Shown: in pieces, positions 1-8,211 of the stretch | How the letters are laid out: each line of letters starts with the position of its first letter | How positions within the stretch are numbered: the first letter of the stretch is position 1 | DNA from: JAKAGZ01 sp035266865 | Lineage (GTDB): Bacteria > Bacteroidota > Ignavibacteria > Ignavibacteriales > Ignavibacteriaceae | Reading direction: 5' to 3' | Length of the DNA: 53,066 nucleotides | Assembly (NCBI GenBank): GCA_035266865.1 | Contig: DATFMR010000165.1 | Coordinates: 1 to 53,066, forward strand | Translations under genes and position numbers: made by a program | Notes under the pieces: model-generated | The model's database searches: none | Seen by the model: only the letters and a program-made list of their open reading frames with translations | What the model was told of the DNA's origin: nothing

Positions 1-63
1 TTATCAAGGGTATATATTTGAATTCCTTTTTAACAACAGTTCTTTATAAAAATAAGAATTGAC

Positions 64-141
64 GGGGGCTTAGCTCAGTTGGTTTAGAGCACCTGCCTTA
101 CAAGCAGGGGGTCGTAGGTTCGAATCCTTCAGCCCCCACCA
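64..141 (+). tRNA. tRNA-Val (anticodon TAC)
   Basis: The sequence folds as a cloverleaf. The 7-bp acceptor stem is GGGGGCT/AGCCCCC, the D arm GCTC/GAGC, and the anticodon stem CCTGC/GCAGG encloses loop CTTACAA, giving anticodon TAC (valine). The T loop is TTCGAAT. The 3' CCA is encoded (139-141), whereas the two other tRNAs in this window lack it. The T stem GTAGG/CCTTC contains one T-T mismatch, which is unusual but tolerable. A hairpin terminator follows directly. Confidence 0.95.
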
Positions 142-150
142 TTAAATTAA

Positions 151-173
151 AATCCGGTTTTGCCGGATTTTTT
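151..173 (+). terminator. Rho-independent terminator of tRNA-Val
   Basis: A 7-bp perfect stem AATCCGG/CCGGATT with loop TTTTG is followed by a T run. It lies 10 nt after the tRNA. The same stem sequence is reused in the terminator at 683-710. Confidence 0.85.
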
Positions 174-311
174 AGTTTAAATAAATTTAAAACTTATTAA
201 AATTTAAAGTGCATCTAAATATTTTTTCATTATATTATGAAGAATTATATTAAAATTTAAAGCAGTCAAGAAATGTGTAATATTAATAATATATTTGTGT
301 GAGGAGGTATC

Positions 312-653
312 ATGAAGGTTAATTCATACGAGAAATTTGGTACAGTAATTATTGAAATTACAGATAATCTTATCGGGGGACCGGAAGCTTCAAAAATAAA
401 TGATACTGTAAACAATTTGTTGAGTGACAAAAAAAACAATATTATTGTTGACCTGGGTAAAGTAAAATTTGTAAACAGTTCAGGATTAGGAATCCTAATT
501 CGTAATTTCACTTCTACAACTAACTCTGGCGGTAATTTTGTTTTAGCAAACATTAATGAAAAAATGAGGGGCCTATTGTCTATTACTAAGCTGAACCAGG
601 TATTTAAAGTTTATCCAACCGTTGAGGAAGCCGCAAATACCCTAAATAAGTAA
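312..653 (+). CDS. STAS-domain protein, anti-sigma factor antagonist type
   Basis: This 113-residue protein is a single STAS domain of the SpoIIAA/RsbV kind. In that family the unphosphorylated protein binds an anti-sigma kinase and frees its partner, and phosphorylation on a serine switches it off. The signature is a hydrophobic strand ending in NSSGLG (residues 55-60). Ser57 corresponds to the usual phosphoserine, while the preceding Asp of the canonical DSSG is Asn here. The start is set by a strong Shine-Dalgarno GAGGAGG at 301-307. The gene stands alone between two terminators, with no kinase or phosphatase partner in the window, so which pathway it serves cannot be told. Confidence 0.9.
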   Translation: MKVNSYEKFGTVIIEITDNLIGGPEASKINDTVNNLLSDKKNNIIVDLGKVKFVNSSGLGILIRNFTSTTNSGGNFVLANINEKMRGLLSITKLNQVFKVYPTVEEAANTLNK

Positions 654-682
654 TATAAATTTTGACTAAGTAGACTTCTTTT

Positions 683-710
683 AATCCGGCTATTGCCGGA
701 TTTTATTTTT
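683..710 (+). terminator. Rho-independent terminator of the STAS gene
   Basis: An 8-bp stem AATCCGGC/GCCGGATT with a TATT loop is followed by a T-rich tract. It begins about 30 nt after the STAS stop codon and closes that single-gene unit. Confidence 0.85.
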
Positions 711-785
711 CTAGCTGAACTTATTGGCTAACCTGAAATTCCAAGTAGTGTCCTATTTTCAATCCTCAAATAAAAAAATACTAAC

Positions 786-851
786 TGTCATTCTGAATTT
801 ATTTCAGAATCTAATAAATTTAATAGATTCCGAAACAGGTTCGGGATGACA
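786..851. repeat. Dispersed palindromic repeat, copy 1 (full)
   Basis: Two arms of about 28 nt, each running from TGTCAT to ATCTA, face each other across a short AT spacer. They differ at about six positions, mostly C/T or A/G changes that keep G-U pairs. Each arm also contains its own small inverted repeat (ATTCTGAA/TTCAGAAT), so the element could form one long hairpin or two short ones. A related full copy lies at 47185-47251 and a half copy at 33440-33466. It is non-coding and has no T tract, so it is not an ordinary terminator. Confidence 0.75.
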
Positions 852-940
852 ATTTTGAAATTAGAGCATTACCGAATTCCATTTAATTCTAATTTAATTT
901 TTATTTACCTAAATTAGACAAACAATTTCGGGAAAATTTT

Positions 941-1204
941 ATGCGTACCATATATTTAAGAAAGGAAGATGACAATTCGGTCAGAAAAATACTGCTTGAT
1001 ATGGCTTATCTTTCCAACCACAAAAAAATTAGATTTCCTAAATATAAAATGGAAGACGGTTTGTATCTTCTTGCTAAACAAAAAGGGACAGATTCTGTTG
1101 AGAAGTATTTTTTAACAAAAGACAAGATTAAAAAGGAAGATGCTGATTTTTATTTTTTCGATTTCCCGTTTAAGGCAGTTGAGGTAGAAAACTATTCTGA
1201 TTGA
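941..1204 (+). CDS. Small hypothetical protein (87 aa)
   Basis: The protein is charged, rich in Lys, Asp and Tyr/Phe, with no signal peptide or membrane segment and no family that I recognise. Support for a real gene comes from its ATG start, coding-like composition, and a clear terminator just after the stop codon. There is no good Shine-Dalgarno before the start. It is probably cytoplasmic. No function is proposed. Confidence 0.6.
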   Translation: MRTIYLRKEDDNSVRKILLDMAYLSNHKKIRFPKYKMEDGLYLLAKQKGTDSVEKYFLTKDKIKKEDADFYFFDFPFKAVEVENYSD

Positions 1205-1226
1205 TAAGTTATTCTACGGAATTCTA

Positions 1227-1260
1227 AAAGCCCCCCTCATAAAAAGGGGGACTTTTTTTT
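1227..1260. terminator. Bidirectional hairpin terminator between convergent genes
   Basis: A GC-rich stem (AGCCCCC paired with GGGGGACT) around a CTCATAAAAA loop is followed by eight T on the plus strand, with A residues before it that act as a T run on the minus strand. It sits between the convergent stop codons of the 87-residue orphan and the RRM gene and can serve both. Confidence 0.85.
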
Positions 1261-1267
1261 GAGAATT

Positions 1268-1621
1268 TTACCAGCTTCTTCCGCGCCCGCCACCACGATT
1301 TCCACCACCACCAGTGCCACCTCTTCTTCCGCCGCCGCCAAATCCGCCACCACGATTTCCACCGCCTCTTCTGTTATCATTCTTTGGACGTGCTTCATTA
1401 ACTGTTATTTTTTTACCTTTAACATCTTTTGTGTTTAATTCTGAAATTGCTTTTTGAGCTTCATTTAAACCGGGCATTTCTACGAATCCGAAACCTTTTG
1501 ATTCACCGGAAAAAAGGTCTCTAATTACCTTAACACTTTTAATCTGACCGAATTCAGAAAACAAACTTTGCAGATCGTCATCGGTTACGTCCTTTGCTAA
1601 ATTACCAACGAAAATATTCAT
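1268..1621 (-). CDS. RRM-domain RNA-binding protein with glycine-rich tail
   Basis: This 117-residue protein has one RNA recognition motif: RNP2 is IFVGNL (residues 3-8) and RNP1 is KGFGFVEM (42-49). The tail (about 85-117) is rich in Gly and Arg and ends RGRSW. Such single-RRM proteins bind single-stranded RNA, and in cyanobacteria and other bacteria several are cold-induced; they are thought to act on mRNA in the cytoplasm. The start follows an AAGGAA Shine-Dalgarno. It is transcribed alone, between the bidirectional terminator downstream and the tRNA-Asp terminator upstream. The family assignment is secure, but the RNA targets are unknown. Confidence 0.93.
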   Translation of the reverse strand: MNIFVGNLAKDVTDDDLQSLFSEFGQIKSVKVIRDLFSGESKGFGFVEMPGLNEAQKAISELNTKDVKGKKITVNEARPKNDNRRGGGNRGGGFGGGGRRGGTGGGGNRGGGRGRSW

Positions 1622-1720
1622 GACAGTTCCTTTATAATAAATTATGTGATATAAACTTATTTGTGATTAAATTAAGGATACCGATGCGGGTGATTTGGAT
1701 ATACTTAATGAGAGTACAAA

Positions 1721-1746
1721 TATAAAACCACCATTTGGTGGTTTTT
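1721..1746 (-). terminator. Terminator of tRNA-Asp
   Basis: Read on the minus strand, AAACCACC and GGTGGTTT pair across a short loop and a T-rich tract follows. The hairpin starts only a few nucleotides after the 3' end of tRNA-Asp. Confidence 0.75.
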
Positions 1747-1747
1747 G

Positions 1748-1821
1748 CGGGGCCGACGAGACTCGAACTCGCGACCTCCTGCGTGACAGGCAGGCGTTCT
1801 AACCAACTGAACTACGACCCC
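1748..1821 (-). tRNA. tRNA-Asp (anticodon GTC)
   Basis: On the minus strand the acceptor stem is GGGGTCG/CGGCCCC. The anticodon stem CCTGC/GCAGG carries loop CTGTCAC, giving anticodon GTC (aspartate). The T arm GCGAG-TTCGAGT-CTCGT is complete. The discriminator base is G and CCA is not encoded. Confidence 0.95.
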
Positions 1822-1978
1822 GTGGTTTAAATTCAAACAACAAATTCTAAAAATATTTTGAGATGAATCCCGATTTTAACAGAAATTTCGTTTTTATTAG
1901 ATCATTACTCAAAATATAGACTTCAAATATTTGATATTTTTCGCAAACTTCAAAGTTTTTTGGAAAAATTATTTTCTG

Positions 1979-2051
1979 AGCGAGCGACGGGGATCGAACC
2001 CGCGACATCCAGCTTGGGAAGCTGACACTCTACCAACTGAGTTACGCTCGC
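1979..2051 (-). tRNA. tRNA-Gly (anticodon CCC)
   Basis: On the minus strand the acceptor stem is GCGAGCG/CGCTCGC, and the anticodon stem TCAGC/GCTGG holds loop TTCCCAA, giving anticodon CCC (glycine, GGG codons). The T arm is GCGGG-TTCGATC-CCCGT. CCA is not encoded. It lies 44 nt downstream of the odhA-type gene on the same strand, with no obvious terminator between, so the two may share a transcript. Confidence 0.95.
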
Positions 2052-2095
2052 ACACATAATACTCATACAAAAATCAAATAACTAATCAACACAAT

Positions 2096-5000
2096 TTATA
2101 ACTTAAAAGCCTGCTCAACAAGTCCTTTTTGCTGCTGAATTGACTTTTTAGCCGAACCCACAGCCGGACTTGCTCCTTCCGGTCTTCCGGCATAATAAAG
2201 TTTTTGACCTTTTGCCAGATCTTCATTTAATCTTAATGAGAGGAAATTCCAGGCTCCCATATTTTTAGGCTCTTCCTGAACCCAGACAATCTTATTTGCA
2301 GAAGAGTAACCACTTAATAATTTTTTGAAGTCATTTGAATTATAAGGATAATATTGCTCAATTCTTACAATAGGAATATTTGCAATATTATTTGCATTTC
2401 TGTATTTAATCAGATCGTAATAAACTTTTCCACTTGTTAAAATTACCTTGTCTATCTTTAGATTCTTTGAAACTGTTGAATCATCAATAATTTCTTTAAA
2501 TGTTCCGTTAATAAAATCTTCTTTAGGCGACCTTGCTTCCGGTAATCTTAAGAGACTTTTTGGTGTCATTAAAACAAGCGGTTTTCTTGTTGCATGTTTT
2601 ATTTGTCTTCTTAAAAGATGGAAATATTGTGCCGGTGTTGTAACATTACAAACTTGCATATTATTTTCTGCACAGAGTATCAGGAATCTTTCCAGTCTTG
2701 CGCTTGAATGTTCAGGCCCCTGTCCTTCATAACCGTGTGGTAAAAGTAACGCAACACTGTTTCTCAATTTCCATTTTTCATATGATGCAACTATAAAATT
2801 ATCTATTATTACCTGTGCACCGTTTGAAAAATCTCCGAACTGTGCCTCCCACATAACCAGTGCAAGAGGATCAGCAGTACTGTAGCCATATTCAAATCCA
2901 AGAACAGCAGCTTCAGAAAGAAAACTGTCTAGTGCTTCAATCTTAGCCTGTTTTTGTGTCATGTGATTGAGAGGAAAGTAATCTTCACCTGTTCTTATAT
3001 CAGTCAATGCTGTGTGACGCTGACTGAATGTTCCTCTAACGCTATCCTGTCCGCTTAGCCTGACGGGAGTGCCTTCAAGAAGCAGACTTCCGAATGCTAT
3101 TGCTTCGCCAAGTGCCCAGTCCGCATTTTCGGAGCCGTCAAGAATTCCTTTTCTCCTTTCAAGAAATTTTTGAAGTTTAGGATGTACATGGAAATATTCG
3201 GGTACAGTAGTAATTCCATTAATAATTTCCCGGAGTGTATCCTCAGAAATTTTTGTTTCTTCTGTTGTTTCATGAGAAGCTATTTTTTCTTTTGAAACAG
3301 CCAGGGGAGCATCTGTTTTAAATTTTGAACTTTCTTCTTTTATTTTATCAAATGATTTTGAAAGTACCGAGATAATTTCGTCATTCATTTCTTCAATCTC
3401 TTCCCGGGAAAGAACTTTTTTATCCATCAGAGATTTAGTATAAAGTTCTTTTACTGAAGAATGATTCTTTATCTTTTCGTAAAGCAGTGGTTGTGTAAAT
3501 CCAGGTTCATCGCCTTCATTATGCCCGTGTCTTCTGTAACCAAACAGATCAATCACAACATCTTTCTTGAACATTTCCCTGTATTCAAAGGCTAATTGAG
3601 CAACCCATATTGCAGCTTCAGGATCATCTCCGTTTACGTGGATTATTGGTGCCTGAATCATTTTAGCAACATCAGTTGCATAAACTGAAGAACGCGCATC
3701 TTCCGGAGTAGTTGTAAATCCAATTTGATTGTTAACAATAATGTGTACAGTTCCACCGGTTCTGTACCCGCTTAATTGGGAGAGATTCAAAGTCTCAGCT
3801 ACAATACCCTGACCGGCAAAAGCGGCATCTCCGTGAATGAGGAGCGGCATAATTTTTTTATGTTCTTTGTGATCTCCTAGTCTTGTTTGTTTTGCACGAA
3901 CTATCCCTTCAACTACCGGGTTTACCCATTCAAGGTGGCTGGGGTTGGAAGCTACTGAAACAGTAATCGTTTTACCATTTCTGGTTTTATACTGACCTGT
4001 TGCACCCAGGTGATATTTTACGTCGCCGGATCCTGCGATTGAATTTGGATCAGCAATATCTTCAAATTCTGAAAATATTGAATCATACGATTTGCCAATT
4101 ATATTAGCCAGAACATTCAGTCTGCCCCGATGCGCCATACCCAATACTATTTCAAGAATTCCCTGATTTGAAGCAAGATTTAAAATCATATCAAGAACCG
4201 GAATCAAAGTCTCTGAACCTTCGAGTGAAAATCTTTTATGACCGATAAACCTGTTGTGAATAAAATGCTCAAAACTTTCCGCAATAATTAATTTATGTAG
4301 AATTTCCTTTTTTGTTTCGATGTCAAAGTCAGGCACATTTCTTACGGGCTCCATTTTGCTTTGTAGCCAGGCTTTTTCTACCGGGTTCTGAATATGCATA
4401 TATTCTGCACCAACTTTATCACAATAAGTCATTTGTAAATTGGCGAGAATTTCACGTAAAGTTGCATTCTGCATTCCGGCAAAACCACCGGTTATAAATT
4501 TCCTGTCAAGATCCCAGAGTGTAAGTTTATAAGTTGCAGGATCCAGTTCCGGATGATAAGTAGATTTTGTGCCAAGAGGATCGAGGTTTGCAATAAGATG
4601 ACCACGAACCCTGTATAAATTTATTAATTGTAAAACTCTTGCTTGTTTTTCAATTTCTTCAGTATTTGAATTTCCACCATTAAAAGCACCGGGTTGATAA
4701 TCGGTCATCCACTCAACCGGTCTTAAAGGCATATTCAGGTCAGTAAAAATTTCTTCATAGAATTCATCTTTCCCGAGTAAAAATCCATGAACTTCTTTAA
4801 GAAATAAACCAGACTCAGCACCCTGAATGATCCTGTGATCATAGGTGCTTGTAATATTCATTACTTTGCTAATTCCAAGGGCAGAAATTGTTTCCGGGGA
4901 CATTGCCTGGTATTCTGCCGGATATTGTATGGCACCTGTTGCAATTATTGCTCCCTGACCGATCATTAATCTTGCAACCGAAGAAACCGTTCCTAATGTT

Positions 5001-5722
5001 CCGGGGTTGGTGAGAGTAATCGAAGTCCCCATAAATTCTGAAGGATCAACCTGTCCTTTTCTCGATCTCTGTACAAGGTCTTCATATTTATCCCAGAATT
5101 CCCTGAAGTTCATTTTATTTGCATTTTTTATATTGGGAACAATAAGGGAATGTGAGCCATCTTTTTTCTCAATATCAATCGCAAGACCGAGATTTACATT
5201 TACACGTTCAATCAGGTTAGGTTTTTCATCAATTATTGTAAATGAATTATTAATTGCAGGTATCTTTTTAACTGCTTTTAGAATTGCCCAGCTAATTAAA
5301 TGGGTAAATGAAATTTTCCCCTGACCGGTTTTTTTTAGATGATTGTTGATGAGAGTCCTGTTTTCTTCCAGAAGTTTTACAGGAACAACTCTCTGAGATG
5401 TCGCAGTTGGAATTGTCAGGCTGGCTGTCATATTATCAAGTATTCTTGCCGAGCTGCCTGCGATTATTTTTACATCATCTTCTTCTGATGGTTCCGGCAT
5501 TGAAACTTTTTTAGGTAAAGACAAAGACGACCCTTTCTTTTCAGCTTCGGAATTACCATTATTTTTCGTATTAGCTTCGCCGCCAAAAAACGTTCTCCAT
5601 TGTTCCGGAATTTCTGATGGATTTTCATCGTAAAGTTTATGCAGATATTCTACAAACCACGTATTTGCGCCAAATTTTTCAAGTTCTTCTTTTTGTTCTT
5701 TAGTCAGATCGCTGGATTTCAT
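2096..5722 (-). CDS. odhA: Fused E2-E1 2-oxoglutarate dehydrogenase/decarboxylase (OdhA/Kgd type)
   Basis: This 1208-residue protein has three parts. Residues 1-45 form a helical segment like the OGDH E1 N-terminus. Residues about 85-317 are a dihydrolipoyl succinyltransferase catalytic domain ending in DHRIIQG (295-301). Residues about 355-1208 are a thiamine-diphosphate E1 with GDAAFAGQG (631-639) and NNQIG (664-668). A linker rich in Ser, Lys and Glu replaces a lipoyl domain. This is the architecture of actinobacterial OdhA/Kgd, which borrows lipoyl groups from another complex. It would convert 2-oxoglutarate to succinyl-CoA in the TCA cycle, or act as a decarboxylase. The start has no clear Shine-Dalgarno. 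It is monocistronic, and sucD lies elsewhere in the window. Confidence 0.93.
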   Translation of the reverse strand: MKSSDLTKEQKEELEKFGANTWFVEYLHKLYDENPSEIPEQWRTFFGGEANTKNNGNSEAEKKGSSLSLPKKVSMPEPSEEDDVKIIAGSSARILDNMTASLTIPTATSQRVVPVKLLEENRTLINNHLKKTGQGKISFTHLISWAILKAVKKIPAINNSFTIIDEKPNLIERVNVNLGLAIDIEKKDGSHSLIVPNIKNANKMNFREFWDKYEDLVQRSRKGQVDPSEFMGTSITLTNPGTLGTVSSVARLMIGQGAIIATGAIQYPAEYQAMSPETISALGISKVMNITSTYDHRIIQGAESGLFLKEVHGFLLGKDEFYEEIFTDLNMPLRPVEWMTDYQPGAFNGGNSNTEEIEKQARVLQLINLYRVRGHLIANLDPLGTKSTYHPELDPATYKLTLWDLDRKFITGGFAGMQNATLREILANLQMTYCDKVGAEYMHIQNPVEKAWLQSKMEPVRNVPDFDIETKKEILHKLIIAESFEHFIHNRFIGHKRFSLEGSETLIPVLDMILNLASNQGILEIVLGMAHRGRLNVLANIIGKSYDSIFSEFEDIADPNSIAGSGDVKYHLGATGQYKTRNGKTITVSVASNPSHLEWVNPVVEGIVRAKQTRLGDHKEHKKIMPLLIHGDAAFAGQGIVAETLNLSQLSGYRTGGTVHIIVNNQIGFTTTPEDARSSVYATDVAKMIQAPIIHVNGDDPEAAIWVAQLAFEYREMFKKDVVIDLFGYRRHGHNEGDEPGFTQPLLYEKIKNHSSVKELYTKSLMDKKVLSREEIEEMNDEIISVLSKSFDKIKEESSKFKTDAPLAVSKEKIASHETTEETKISEDTLREIINGITTVPEYFHVHPKLQKFLERRKGILDGSENADWALGEAIAFGSLLLEGTPVRLSGQDSVRGTFSQRHTALTDIRTGEDYFPLNHMTQKQAKIEALDSFLSEAAVLGFEYGYSTADPLALVMWEAQFGDFSNGAQVIIDNFIVASYEKWKLRNSVALLLPHGYEGQGPEHSSARLERFLILCAENNMQVCNVTTPAQYFHLLRRQIKHATRKPLVLMTPKSLLRLPEARSPKEDFINGTFKEIIDDSTVSKNLKIDKVILTSGKVYYDLIKYRNANNIANIPIVRIEQYYPYNSNDFKKLLSGYSSANKIVWVQEEPKNMGAWNFLSLRLNEDLAKGQKLYYAGRPEGASPAVGSAKKSIQQQKGLVEQAFKL

Positions 5723-5948
5723 TTTAAATATTAATCTTATAGTTTTGTTTTTAATTATTAAAAATAAAACAATCTTACTACTGCCTTAAATAAATGGCAT
5801 CCGTAATTCAGAAATGTGATTTATTTTTCAGTTACTTAGGCTGAAATAAAATAATTTTATCTTAGTATATTAAATTAAGAAGATTTTTATATAAAAACTT
5901 AGCCAATTTGAGCGGAATAGGGTATAAATAAATCATGAAGGGTAAATA

Positions 5949-6596
5949 ATGATAAACAACGAAGAGATTGCGAATTTAAGAAGAAACTGGTCGTTGAAGG
6001 AACTGGACGAGAAAAATGTTTGCAAAAATCCGTTTGAACAGTTTTCGATCTGGATGAAAGAAGCAATTGAAGCACAAATAGTTGACCCGAATGCAATGAC
6101 GCTGGCAACAGCAGATAAATACGGCAATCCAACTGCAAGGATAGTTTTATTAAAAGGAATAGATGATAAAGGGCTGATATTTTATACTAATTACGAAAGC
6201 AAAAAAAGCAACGATTTGATGGAAAATCCTAAAGCAGCAGTAGTCTTTTTCTGGAAGGAACTTGAAAGGCAATTACGCGTAACAGGAAATGTTGAAAAGC
6301 TTACCCGAAAAGAATCAGAAGAATATTTCAAATCCCGTCCATATGAAAGTAAACTCGGAGCCTGGGCTTCAAAACAGAGTGCCGAAATAGGTAACAGAAA
6401 ATCACTTGAAGAGAAATTTGAAGAAATAAAAAAGAAGTTTCCCGGTGAAGAAGTACCACTGCCGGATTTTTGGGGGGGATTCAGAATTATTCCGGACAAA
6501 TTTGAATTCTGGCAGGGAAGAATAAACCGCATGCACGACAGAATTATTTATCTGAGAAATAATTTAGATTGGAAAATCACCAGGCTGGCTCCCTAG
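5949..6596 (+). CDS. pdxH: Pyridoxamine 5'-phosphate oxidase
   Basis: PdxH oxidises pyridoxine or pyridoxamine 5'-phosphate to pyridoxal phosphate using FMN and oxygen. The 215-residue length is normal. Conserved family segments are present: ARIVLLKG (FMN-binding strand), FYTNYESKKS, FFWKELERQLRV, and the C-terminal FWGGFRIIP ... WQGRINRMHDR substrate-binding block, ending WKITRLAP. AGGGT about 6 nt before the ATG serves as ribosome binding site. The stop codon overlaps the stop of the convergent EamA gene in a shared CTAG. The need for oxygen in this reaction suggests at least facultative aerobic life. Confidence 0.96.
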   Translation: MINNEEIANLRRNWSLKELDEKNVCKNPFEQFSIWMKEAIEAQIVDPNAMTLATADKYGNPTARIVLLKGIDDKGLIFYTNYESKKSNDLMENPKAAVVFFWKELERQLRVTGNVEKLTRKESEEYFKSRPYESKLGAWASKQSAEIGNRKSLEEKFEEIKKKFPGEEVPLPDFWGGFRIIPDKFEFWQGRINRMHDRIIYLRNNLDWKITRLAP

Positions 6597-7453
6597 TTTT
6601 TAAACCTTGCTCTCAAAGCAGGACTTCCGCTTATCACGGTTCTGGCTCCAATTGCAATCAGTATTATTATTCCACCAATAATTGCATAAAATGATGGAAT
6701 TTCTCCGTACCATATTAAAACCCAAACAGGATTCAATACCGGTTCAATCATGCTTATCAGGGATGCTTCAACTGCGTAAACTCTTTTTAATCCATAACTG
6801 AAAATTGCATAAGCTATTCCAATTTGAAAAATTCCAAGGAACGCAAGCATTGTAAAATCAGGTAAGGTAATTGTTGTCAATTCGAACATAGACGGCAGCA
6901 GGATTAAAACTACAATTATATTTCCGTAAAATATTGAACTGTATTGATATTCGTGTTTGTTTTTCCTCATTCCTAACAGGAATGCCGCAAAAGTTATCCC
7001 GGAAAGGAGAGCAAGTATATTTCCTTTAACATCTCCGGGTGAAAGCTTACCTGTAAAAAACAAAAGCATTCCTACAATACAAACTGAAATTGTAATTATA
7101 TTGATCTTCTCGTATTTGGTTTTGTTTAAAACTGGTTCTAAAAGAAGAACATAAATCGGGGCAGTATATTGCAAAAAGATTGCATTTGCTGCAGTTGTCG
7201 TTTTTGTTGCAACTACATATAGAGTTAACAATGCCGCGTAAAAAAATGCGTTAAGAAATGTAAACCCGTTAACCTTTAAAAGTTTTTTGCGGAATAAAAC
7301 GAGAAAAACAAGTGATGCAAAAACACATCTTGCGAAGGCAATCTGGAAAGGATTTAATGTAACAAGTTTAACAAGAATACCACCGGAACTCCACAGCAAG
7401 GCAGCAACTAAAACTGCAATTATTCCTTTTTGATGTTCCTGTAATTGTTTCAT
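6593..7453 (-). CDS. EamA-family (DMT superfamily) transporter
   Basis: This 286-residue membrane protein has about ten hydrophobic segments arranged as two EamA halves. The first half opens with AALLWSSGGILVKL and the second ends with a helix pair containing EASLISMIEPVLNPVW, the family's conserved E-P-V feature. Members export small metabolites or amino acids across the inner membrane; the substrate here cannot be read from sequence. The gene is convergent with pdxH, so any role in B6 vitamer export would be pure speculation. Confidence 0.9.
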   Translation of the reverse strand: MKQLQEHQKGIIAVLVAALLWSSGGILVKLVTLNPFQIAFARCVFASLVFLVLFRKKLLKVNGFTFLNAFFYAALLTLYVVATKTTTAANAIFLQYTAPIYVLLLEPVLNKTKYEKINIITISVCIVGMLLFFTGKLSPGDVKGNILALLSGITFAAFLLGMRKNKHEYQYSSIFYGNIIVVLILLPSMFELTTITLPDFTMLAFLGIFQIGIAYAIFSYGLKRVYAVEASLISMIEPVLNPVWVLIWYGEIPSFYAIIGGIIILIAIGARTVISGSPALRARFKN

Positions 7454-7575
7454 CCTTGTTTGATTTTATTAAGAAAGTGTATCAGCTAATTTAAGAATAG
7501 TTTAGCAAAAGTTGCTAATAATTTTTAGTTTATGCTATACTAAATATCAAAAATCTAAATTCATAAGAATAAAAT

Positions 7576-8211
7576 TTGAAATATTTATACGATCCTCCAT
7601 ATTTAGTAAAAAGAGCATTTAAGAGTTTTATCTGGGAGACTTCAAACCAGAAAATCCTTCTTACTTTTGATGACGGACCATCTGCTGAAGCAACGGATAC
7701 AATCCTAAAAACTCTGGATGAAAATAAACTTAAAGCTGTTTTCTTTTGTGTTGGTAATAATATCAGGTTGTTCCCCGAGCTTACAAAATCAATTTTAAAT
7801 GAAGGTCATATTATCGGTAATCATACATTTAATCATAAAAAACTTACAACAATTAGTTACACAGAATCAATTAATGAAATAAATTCATTTACAGTTTTGT
7901 TAAAAGAAAAATATAATTATGATGTCAATTATTTCAGACCACCGCACGGGAAATTTAAGTTTAAAACATCATCGCTAATAAGAAAGTGTGGGTTAAAAAA
8001 TGTAATGTGGTCTTTGTTGCCATATGATTTTAAGAATGAAATTAAAAGAGTTAAATTAGCTGTTGATAAATACCTGAAAAATAATTCGGTTGTCGTTTTG
8101 CACGACAGCAGAAAATCTATGAACATTATTAAAGATTCAATAAACATTGTGCTGGATACGGCAGCAAAAAATGGATTCGAAATCGGAGAACCGGCTGAAT
8201 GTTTGAAATAA
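7576..8211 (+). CDS. Polysaccharide deacetylase (NodB homology domain)
   Basis: This 211-residue protein contains all five NodB motifs: TFDDGP (30-35), HTFNH (the metal-binding His83 and His87), RPPHG (121-125), the tryptophan-containing WSLLPYDF, and LHD (175-177). A metal-dependent CE4 de-N-acetylase is therefore predicted, acting on an acetylated sugar polymer, glycolipid or peptidoglycan. No signal peptide is evident. The start is TTG: no ATG occurs before the domain begins. The 3' end overlaps the following glycosyltransferase gene by 13 nt, which implies translational coupling and a shared substrate. Confidence 0.92.
   Translation: MKYLYDPPYLVKRAFKSFIWETSNQKILLTFDDGPSAEATDTILKTLDENKLKAVFFCVGNNIRLFPELTKSILNEGHIIGNHTFNHKKLTTISYTESINEINSFTVLLKEKYNYDVNYFRPPHGKFKFKTSSLIRKCGLKNVMWSLLPYDFKNEIKRVKLAVDKYLKNNSVVVLHDSRKSMNIIKDSINIVLDTAAKNGFEIGEPAECLK

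Noticed and set aside
290..297. Bacteroidetes-type -7 box TATATTTG upstream of the STAS gene
   Set aside because: It sits only 14 nt before the ATG, so the transcript would start within or after the ribosome site, and no TTTG is found at -33.
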